DNA from: an uncultured bacterium
Lineage (GTDB): Bacteria; Bacteroidota; Ignavibacteria; Kapaibacteriales; UBA4661
DNA length: 64,000 bases
NCBI GenBank assembly: GCA_937899715.1
Contig: CALCNX010000029.1
Coordinates: 62,001 to 126,000 of the forward strand
Reading direction: 5' to 3'
The notes beneath the pieces are model-generated. The model had not been told where the DNA came from, did no database searches, and worked only from the letters and a program-made list of their open reading frames with translations. Below, piece after piece: positions 58,353 to 64,000 of this stretch; position 1 is the first letter of the stretch; every line of letters begins with the position of its first letter. Both the position numbers and the translations under genes were made by a program.

Positions 58353-59933
58353 ATGGATTACTCAGAACTCCTTCACGACTGGATAGACGGCACACTGGCA
58401 AGCCATCACGAGGAAGCCGTCTTTATAGCGCTTTCGCGGCAGCCGGAACTCCGCACCGAGCTTCAAGACCTCGTCCGCATTCGCGCCGCCGTCCAGAACG
58501 ACATCGAAGCCTTCACGCCCTCGCCCGCCGACACGAGCGCCATTTTCGGGCGCTTGGGCTTTAGCGTTCCGCCGGATATTCCAAGCCTTGCCAGCGCAGC
58601 CGCTACAAATGTCACCGCTACAAATGTTGCCGCTACAAGCGTCGCAGCTACAAGCGTTGCCGCGACAAGCACCGCAGGCACTTCGGCGGCTGCGGGTGCA
58701 GCGAAGGTGCTATCAGGCGTTGCAGCGCTGGGCGGAGCGGCAAAGATTGCTTTGGCAGGTGCATGGCGCAGTTACGGCGCAGTACTGGCTTCGGCGTGTG
58801 TGGCATCGCTCGCAACAGTGCTGATGCTGGACTGGCGCAGTGGTAGCGGCATATTTGGCGGCGATACAAGAGGCGCAACCGAACAAACCGCAAATGCAGT
58901 CTATAACGGGCAAAACGGCACGACTGCTCAGAGATTCGGCAATAATAGCGGCGGCATTACAGGAAATGGTTCTTCCTTCGGGAATGGTTCTTCATTTGGG
59001 AACAGCTCTTCCTTCGGGAACAACTCTTCATCTGGGAATGGCTTTGATGGAGGCGGGCGATTGGGGAATAATGGTGAAGGAAGCGGATTGCAGCAATACA
59101 TGAAGCAGTCGGACACGGTGCGCGAGCGTGTGATTGTGCGAGAGATTGTGAAAGAGATTGTCCGCTACGTGCAGCCGCCAAGCGCCTCCGAGAATAATGC
59201 GTTTGCAAATGCACTGGCAAATGCACAAGCAAATGCGCTAGCAATGGCAGCCACGCAAAACGAGCAAGCACATTCAGACCAAGTATCACACGAGGCGGCA
59301 CAGGTTCAAACGGTCAACATTCCAAAAGAATCGGCGGCAGAATCATTTTCAAAACAAGCACTGAAGCGCTCCACAGCAGCGCCAAGTGTGGATAATATTC
59401 CGGCAATGCTTCCTACCGCTATGGGAGAGCATGAGGAAACGCTTGCGGACGTGCTGCACCGCTTCCGGCTTGGTGTGCGAGGCTTTACGGCGCTTTCACT
59501 GCCTGCCCCTTCGCTCGACCCAAGCTCCACGCCATTTTTCAACAATGCGGCAATCAGCCTTCAGTATGCGTTGTCGCCGAATCGTTCCATCGGCATAGAA
59601 GTAGGGCAGGAAGCATTCTTCCAGCAATACAAAACCACCGAGAACCAAGACACATATCTTGTGTCGCAATACCCGACGCAGTGGTGGGCAGGGCTGACGT
59701 ATCGCTACGCCTTCACGCCGTCGGAACTCTTCTCGCCCTTTGCCAGTGCCACTCTGGGCGTGGCGGGGTATGGGTTTCTTGGGCGCACGCAGGTTGGCTG
59801 CACGTACTCGCCGGACGGCATCACACAGTTTTTGCTGGGTGTGGAAGCAAGTGCGCTGGTCTATGGGCATCAAGGCACGAACTATGTGTCGCCGAAGGTG
59901 GGCGTGACGTATGGGGTTTCGCTACGGTTCTAA
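58353..59933 (+). CDS. Anti-sigma-like protein fused to an outer-membrane beta-barrel domain
   Basis: In this 526-residue protein, residues 1-55 (YSELLHDWIDGTLASHHEEA) resemble the N-terminal domain of anti-sigma factors. Then comes an Ala/Thr pentapeptide repeat (AATSV-type) and a membrane segment near 145-165 (GAVLASACVASLATVLML). A Gly/Ser/Asn hexapeptide repeat (GSSFGN) follows, then a coiled segment (VRERVIVREIVKEIVRYV). The last ~155 residues (AGLTYRYAF, GVTYGVSLRF) look like an eight-strand outer-membrane barrel with a terminal Phe. It could link an outer-membrane sensor to the sigma factor directly upstream. Confidence 0.7.
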   Translation: MDYSELLHDWIDGTLASHHEEAVFIALSRQPELRTELQDLVRIRAAVQNDIEAFTPSPADTSAIFGRLGFSVPPDIPSLASAAATNVTATNVAATSVAATSVAATSTAGTSAAAGAAKVLSGVAALGGAAKIALAGAWRSYGAVLASACVASLATVLMLDWRSGSGIFGGDTRGATEQTANAVYNGQNGTTAQRFGNNSGGITGNGSSFGNGSSFGNSSSFGNNSSSGNGFDGGGRLGNNGEGSGLQQYMKQSDTVRERVIVREIVKEIVRYVQPPSASENNAFANALANAQANALAMAATQNEQAHSDQVSHEAAQVQTVNIPKESAAESFSKQALKRSTAAPSVDNIPAMLPTAMGEHEETLADVLHRFRLGVRGFTALSLPAPSLDPSSTPFFNNAAISLQYALSPNRSIGIEVGQEAFFQQYKTTENQDTYLVSQYPTQWWAGLTYRYAFTPSELFSPFASATLGVAGYGFLGRTQVGCTYSPDGITQFLLGVEASALVYGHQGTNYVSPKVGVTYGVSLRF

Positions 59934-59978
59934 ACAATATTTTTATATTTTACACTTAACCATTTTTGGAGATGTTCT

Positions 59979-60752
59979 ATGACTATGCAAATAGTGCTTT
60001 GTATCATGGTTCTACTTACTGCTGGCTTCACTGCTTCTGCCCAGCAAGACAGCACCGCACGGTTTGTGCGCTATGGGGTCTTTGGGTCGGCGGGGGTGAA
60101 TTTTCATAACGCACCGTATATTGATGAAAGGCAAATTATTGGTGTATATGGTCCCTATGCGCGTTCTTTGGGAGTACGAACTGAAAAGAACTTTGCCGCA
60201 GCAGCTTTTGGCTGGTCTTCAGGAGCTTTGATAGAACTACCGCTTCCGAATGAATTCGGTATGTCCTTTCGATTTTCATATGCGAAGATTGGCGGGCTAC
60301 TGACCGCACCATATGAAAGCAGCCCGAAGATGGAACAATATCTTGATACCTCACCATTGGCACAACTGGGAACGGAAACGTATCTGACCTTTCGGCTACT
60401 GGATAGATTTGTACTCTATGCTGGTGTACAGTTGGCAACAATCATGACCATGCCCATTGAAGGAGGTCAGCGCATATTGGACACAAACCCCTATTCAGTT
60501 TTTTCCAACGGGCAGAAGATGCGTTATGAATTCACTGGAAAGTTCAATACTTTCAACAACCCAAATCTGGGTCTTTCCACGGGTATCTGCTATGAAATTC
60601 CGATTGATACTAGAAAGCAATTGTTCTGTGGAATAGAGATTTTTTACACATACTTTCTGGGATCAATTTTACCTGACCCATCCTACTGGTCGCTATCAAC
60701 GCTCCGCACAGGCGTGTCTCTGCGCTATGCGCCGTTCGCCGATGGAAAATAA
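59979..60752 (+). CDS. Outer-membrane beta-barrel protein, paralogue 1
   Basis: This 257-residue exported protein has a signal peptide ending ASAQ; the mature part starts QDSTARFVRYGVFGSAGVN, shared almost exactly with the protein at 62121. Alternating strands such as FGMSFRFSYAKIG, FVLYAGVQLA and a final VSLRYAPF suggest an eight-strand porin-like barrel. The function is unknown; its paralogue lies 1.4 kb away with a lipoprotein gene between them. Confidence 0.7.
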   Translation: MTMQIVLCIMVLLTAGFTASAQQDSTARFVRYGVFGSAGVNFHNAPYIDERQIIGVYGPYARSLGVRTEKNFAAAAFGWSSGALIELPLPNEFGMSFRFSYAKIGGLLTAPYESSPKMEQYLDTSPLAQLGTETYLTFRLLDRFVLYAGVQLATIMTMPIEGGQRILDTNPYSVFSNGQKMRYEFTGKFNTFNNPNLGLSTGICYEIPIDTRKQLFCGIEIFYTYFLGSILPDPSYWSLSTLRTGVSLRYAPFADGK

Positions 60753-60816
60753 CACCTTCTCAACCATGTACTTCTCAAAAAACATATTCAATACCACTCT
60801 TCCCATTGGAGACACT

Positions 60817-62037
60817 ATGCGAATCCACCATTTCAGCAGACAATTATCCTTCGGTACACTACCATTGCTTGCCACTCTGCTTTTTCTGACATTCCAAAGC
60901 TGCAAAGCACCGACCGAAGGCGATATACCACGACAAAAAGAGCTTCTAACGGTCAGAGCATGGAAAGTGCTGGGCAATCTCCGCGAAGGGCGTAATTACT
61001 TCGAGGCGCAGCCAATAAGCAGCTCGGAAGGGTTGGTGATGGGCGGTTATGCAAACGGCACACATCCTCTGAACGGCACACCCTCGCGCAGTTGTGAAAT
61101 CATCAATGCCGACCAAAAAACCATTCTGCTTGCCGAAGCAATGACCGTTGCTCATGCAGAAACGGTTTCCTTGCTCACCGCCGATTCCAACGTCGTTATT
61201 CTTTCCGGCATGAGCGATAATGGCGTTCTCACGCCATCGTGCGAAATATTTGACCGCCGAACGCGCTCGTGGCGGGTCATGGGAACGCTGCTCTTGGCAC
61301 GGCGACAGCACACAGCACTCTTCATCAACGCTGATGAAATCTTGGTTGTGGGCGGTCGAGACGGTTCGGTAACAATTACCGCTTCGGCAGAAATCTTCAA
61401 CATTCGCACGGGCAGAAGCCGCCGCGTAGCAGATTTTCCTGTTGCGTTCTGCATCGGCACGTGCGGTATTGCTCAGAATGGCGATGTTTTAGTGATGGGC
61501 GGCAGTGGTCAGGGATTTGGCAGTGTCCGCAGCCGTGCAGTCTGCCGTTTTAATCGCACAAGTGAAACATGGGAAACCGTCAGCACTTTGCCGGAATCGC
61601 TCGCTGCCACGTCTGCCGTCAAGATGTCCGATGGGCGCTTAGGGATTTTTTATGGGCAGACCGATGATGATGCGGAGATTGGCTGGATGGCATCCAACGC
61701 GGTCTATATCGAGCGCCAATCTGCGTTCTCCGCCGCCAACACCTCGCCGACAAAACGATACTGGGCGACCGTGTCGGAGTGGAATCAAGATTCTTTGCTC
61801 ATCGTTGGCGGTTTTGAAAGCGGCTCGCTGACCCCCAAAGCACTCAACACCGCAGAATGGTTTGATGTGCGGCAGCAAAGAATTTTTCCTGCACCTACGA
61901 TGCTCACGCCGCGTGCTTACGCACATTCGCTCTCGCTGCCGCGCAGCAACGGAAGCAGCCACCCGCCGCGTGTGCTTGCTATTTCAGGATTTTCTTCATG
62001 GACAGGCTCGACGACGAGTGTTGAGGTTTTGGAATAA
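60817..62037 (+). CDS. Kelch-repeat lipoprotein
   Basis: I chose the ATG at 60817, with TTGGAG upstream and a lipoprotein signal ending TFQSC; the frame's earlier starts lie inside the barrel gene. The mature protein starts CKAPTEGDIPR. Kelch-type blades follow (LARRQHTALFINADEILVVG; GDVLVMGGSG; TAEWFDVRQQR), giving a six-blade propeller in 406 residues. A binding role in the envelope is likely. Confidence 0.78.
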   Translation: MRIHHFSRQLSFGTLPLLATLLFLTFQSCKAPTEGDIPRQKELLTVRAWKVLGNLREGRNYFEAQPISSSEGLVMGGYANGTHPLNGTPSRSCEIINADQKTILLAEAMTVAHAETVSLLTADSNVVILSGMSDNGVLTPSCEIFDRRTRSWRVMGTLLLARRQHTALFINADEILVVGGRDGSVTITASAEIFNIRTGRSRRVADFPVAFCIGTCGIAQNGDVLVMGGSGQGFGSVRSRAVCRFNRTSETWETVSTLPESLAATSAVKMSDGRLGIFYGQTDDDAEIGWMASNAVYIERQSAFSAANTSPTKRYWATVSEWNQDSLLIVGGFESGSLTPKALNTAEWFDVRQQRIFPAPTMLTPRAYAHSLSLPRSNGSSHPPRVLAISGFSSWTGSTTSVEVLE

Positions 62038-62120
62038 CGTCGTATATTCAATTTCGGATTCTCCCTTGAATGCACAGTTTTTTCGCAAGCAATTTTTTTC
62101 ATTCTTTACCTGCAACTTCT

Positions 62121-62993
62121 ATGAAAACCTCCCTGCTCTTTCGGTCTCGTACCGCCGTGTGCTGTGGCGTGGTGTTGGCACTTCTTGCGATATACAGCAT
62201 CACTGCCCTCGCTCAGCAAGACAGCACCGCGCGGTTTGTGCGCTATGGAGTCTTTGGGTCGGCGGGGGTGAATGTTCACACACCACAGTTTTTCTACCCT
62301 ACACCGGTGTATAACGGCGCAATATCTACAACAGGTGACGCGCCAAATCGTATCTTTGAGCCAACAACCTCTTTTGGCTGGTCGGCTGGCGGGCTGGTAG
62401 AATTGCCTATTGCTGACAGATTCGGTCTCTCGCTCCGAGCTTCGTGCTCGCAGATAGGAGCGCGGCTTGTCGCGTATGAAACGCTCAAAGGTGGATTTCT
62501 TTCGCTCAATGGTCAGAGTGTTTCTTTTATTGATATTCGCATTGAGCATAGCTCAGACATGAGAACATTAGCTCATCTTAGCGTGGAGCCATATTTGACC
62601 TATCGCCCGCTTGATATGATTGTGTTATACACCGGAGCGCAGTTTGCTATCCCAACGAATACATCGGTGAGAAGTATAGAGACTATATTGGATGCAAATG
62701 ACTTTACCGTTTGGAGCAGCAATGGTACAAAAATACGCTCTATTTATCAAGGTACGTTTCCAACGCTGAATATCCTCAACATCGGGCTTTCGGGCGGTAT
62801 CGGCTATGAAGTACCCATTGATGCAGAAAAGCAGTGGATATGCGCTTTTGAGATGTTTTATACTGGATTTCTTGGCTCTCTTGCCAATAATATCTTTATC
62901 TATGGCGCAACAGTACAACCCGGTTTCTGGTCACTTGGCACTCTCCGCGCTGGTGTATCCTTGCGTTATGCTCCATTTGCAACCGAAAAATAA
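62121..62993 (+). CDS. Outer-membrane beta-barrel protein, paralogue 2
   Basis: The ATG at 62121 starts a signal peptide ending ALAQ; a longer in-frame start is unsupported. This 290-residue protein shares the QDSTARFVRYGVFGSAGVN start and the VSLRYAPF end with the gene at 59979, while the middle loops differ (one insertion near FLSLNGQSVSF). It is a duplicated barrel with diverged loops, as expected for surface-exposed segments. Confidence 0.7.
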   Translation: MKTSLLFRSRTAVCCGVVLALLAIYSITALAQQDSTARFVRYGVFGSAGVNVHTPQFFYPTPVYNGAISTTGDAPNRIFEPTTSFGWSAGGLVELPIADRFGLSLRASCSQIGARLVAYETLKGGFLSLNGQSVSFIDIRIEHSSDMRTLAHLSVEPYLTYRPLDMIVLYTGAQFAIPTNTSVRSIETILDANDFTVWSSNGTKIRSIYQGTFPTLNILNIGLSGGIGYEVPIDAEKQWICAFEMFYTGFLGSLANNIFIYGATVQPGFWSLGTLRAGVSLRYAPFATEK

Positions 62994-63026
62994 TCACAAA
63001 ATACCCCATCCTCTTTCACAAATACT

Positions 63027-64000
63027 ATGCGATTTCTATCTTCATTGTGCTTGAGCGCCCTTGTGGTGCTTACTTTTTGGAACAATCAGCTTGCGGCACA
63101 GCCCGTTTTTACTGTCATTGCAAATACGAACGGGAAATCCAGTCACCAGGTCAATGCGAAAAGAATGGTTTCCTCCTCTATAGTGCAAGTGTGCGACCAA
63201 CCAGTTACTACAACTGGTTCGCTTATTATTTATGATCAACTTTCCGGTAGTCCTATACGTGGTCGCATTACATCTCTTACTCTTTTCGGTACGAATGCTA
63301 CGCTCTTTCGTGTCGTTACGCCTTTCACCACAGTGGCGAGTGTTTCCTTTGCAGGAGTACCGATTACCGTAGAATTCAATAGCAATACTATTGGCACATA
63401 TTCCGCTCAATTAAGTATTGCCACATCAGACAGCACTGGGCAACCACTGCAAGATACTCTCGTCGTAACCTACACGGCACGGCGCGGCAAAAAAGAATTT
63501 CAAGCCGTGCAGCAAATATTTGATTTTGGTTCAGTACCTCCCAACACCACCGCAACAAAGACGTTTGAATATCTTCGGAACACAGGTACAGAGCCACTAG
63601 AATGGCAGATTTCGTCCAAACCTTCCCCTTATTTCACAATTCTTAACACAATTCCTGCACCCAGAATACAACAAGTCTCTACGACGCAAACGGTCTTTCT
63701 CGTCACGCAAGCGCCCGGGACAACGCTTTCGCTTGTACTGCGTTTCGAGGGCGCTCCGATGGGAAACACGATAATAGACCCTTTACCCGCAGCAGATAAT
63801 AATTGCGGTACTTCGCAAGACATCAGGCTCAGGGTAGTAACGCAGCCCGTCAGTGTTCAAGAACTTACTCAACCCGTACAATCTCTCACCCAATATCCCA
63901 ACCCCTTTACCACCCAGACCACGCTCGAATACGACCTTCCCACCCCGCAGCACATCCGCCTCGCGGTCTTTTCTCCGCTTGGGCAGATGCTCATGGTGCT
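63027..64000 (+). CDS. Exported protein with ASH-like domain and T9SS sorting domain (3' end outside window)
   Basis: A frame opens at ATG 63027 and stays open to the right edge (324 codons). A signal peptide ends LAAQ. Residues about 160-200 (FDFGSVPPNTTATKTFEYL) match the ASPM-SPD2-Hydin (DUF1573-like) immunoglobulin fold. YPNPFTTQTTLEYDLP and VFSPLGQMLMV at the edge are the beginning of a type A sorting domain, so the gene must end within about 30 codons past the window. A surface structural or adhesin-like role is inferred. Confidence 0.75.
   Translation, partial: MRFLSSLCLSALVVLTFWNNQLAAQPVFTVIANTNGKSSHQVNAKRMVSSSIVQVCDQPVTTTGSLIIYDQLSGSPIRGRITSLTLFGTNATLFRVVTPFTTVASVSFAGVPITVEFNSNTIGTYSAQLSIATSDSTGQPLQDTLVVTYTARRGKKEFQAVQQIFDFGSVPPNTTATKTFEYLRNTGTEPLEWQISSKPSPYFTILNTIPAPRIQQVSTTQTVFLVTQAPGTTLSLVLRFEGAPMGNTIIDPLPAADNNCGTSQDIRLRVVTQPVSVQELTQPVQSLTQYPNPFTTQTTLEYDLPTPQHIRLAVFSPLGQMLMV

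Noticed and set aside
1..64000. tRNA, rRNA or riboswitch genes, in particular a SAM riboswitch near metK/ahcY
   Set aside because: I looked at the gaps around metK, ahcY and the larger intergenic regions and found no cloverleaf, rRNA segment or riboswitch-like core; a covariance-model scan would be needed to exclude them.

Overview
The window looks like chromosomal DNA of a Bacteroidota-type bacterium, most likely one of the deep T9SS-using lineages near Chlorobi/Ignavibacteria/Kapabacteria. The evidence is a long run of secreted proteins with type A C-terminal sorting domains (type IX secretion), two TATATTTG (TAnnTTTG) -7 boxes of the Bacteroidota promoter type, moderate GC, and a DUF177-rpmF-plsX-fab operon. 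The phylum call is inference; no rRNA or tRNA gene was recognised.

Left arm (1-24.3 kb, all + strand): an array of about 16 exported proteins, most overlapping the next by ATGA. It holds three glycosidase-like (alpha/beta)8 proteins, a polysaccharide-deacetylase-like protein, two alpha/beta hydrolases, several Asp-box/beta-propeller sialidase-like proteins, an M61-like lipoprotein peptidase and a PQQ/WD-like propeller. It reads as a surface glycan-processing system exported by T9SS, with signal-peptide stubs, a decayed tail, homogenised sorting domains and heptanucleotide arrays showing active gene turnover. Many genes end in CAG-GTG-ATT-CGA-TGA or a variant, so the sorting tail also supplies the Shine-Dalgarno and start codon of the next gene.

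Middle (24.5-41.8 kb): a Gfo/Idh/MocA oxidoreductase with rfbB, feoAB, a 5-formyl-THF cyclo-ligase, and a light-sensor locus consisting of a small helical protein, a photoactive yellow protein (PYP) and an AMP-forming ligase that could activate p-coumarate for its chromophore. Then come the SAM cycle genes ahcY (with a histone-H1-like tail) and metK, a sugar nucleotidyltransferase, and DUF177-rpmF-plsX-fabH-fabD-(PchB-like)-fabG-acpP.

Defence and mobile patch (41.8-47 kb): an IS5-type transposase remnant, a broken dinD between 32-bp direct repeats, a DUF3800 gene, and a large MmeI-like restriction-modification gene. A DUF559 nuclease element framed by inverted GC-rich repeats sits in frame inside that gene.

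Right arm (47-64 kb): three hsp20 genes behind a triple direct repeat, a HEPN protein with a partner, dnaK, an MFS transporter, a thioesterase, an M28 peptidase, and an envelope group. That group holds an ECF sigma factor, an anti-sigma/outer-membrane-barrel fusion, two barrel paralogues and two lipoproteins with a common SCK-P-GDIPR start. A T9SS-exported protein runs off the right edge.
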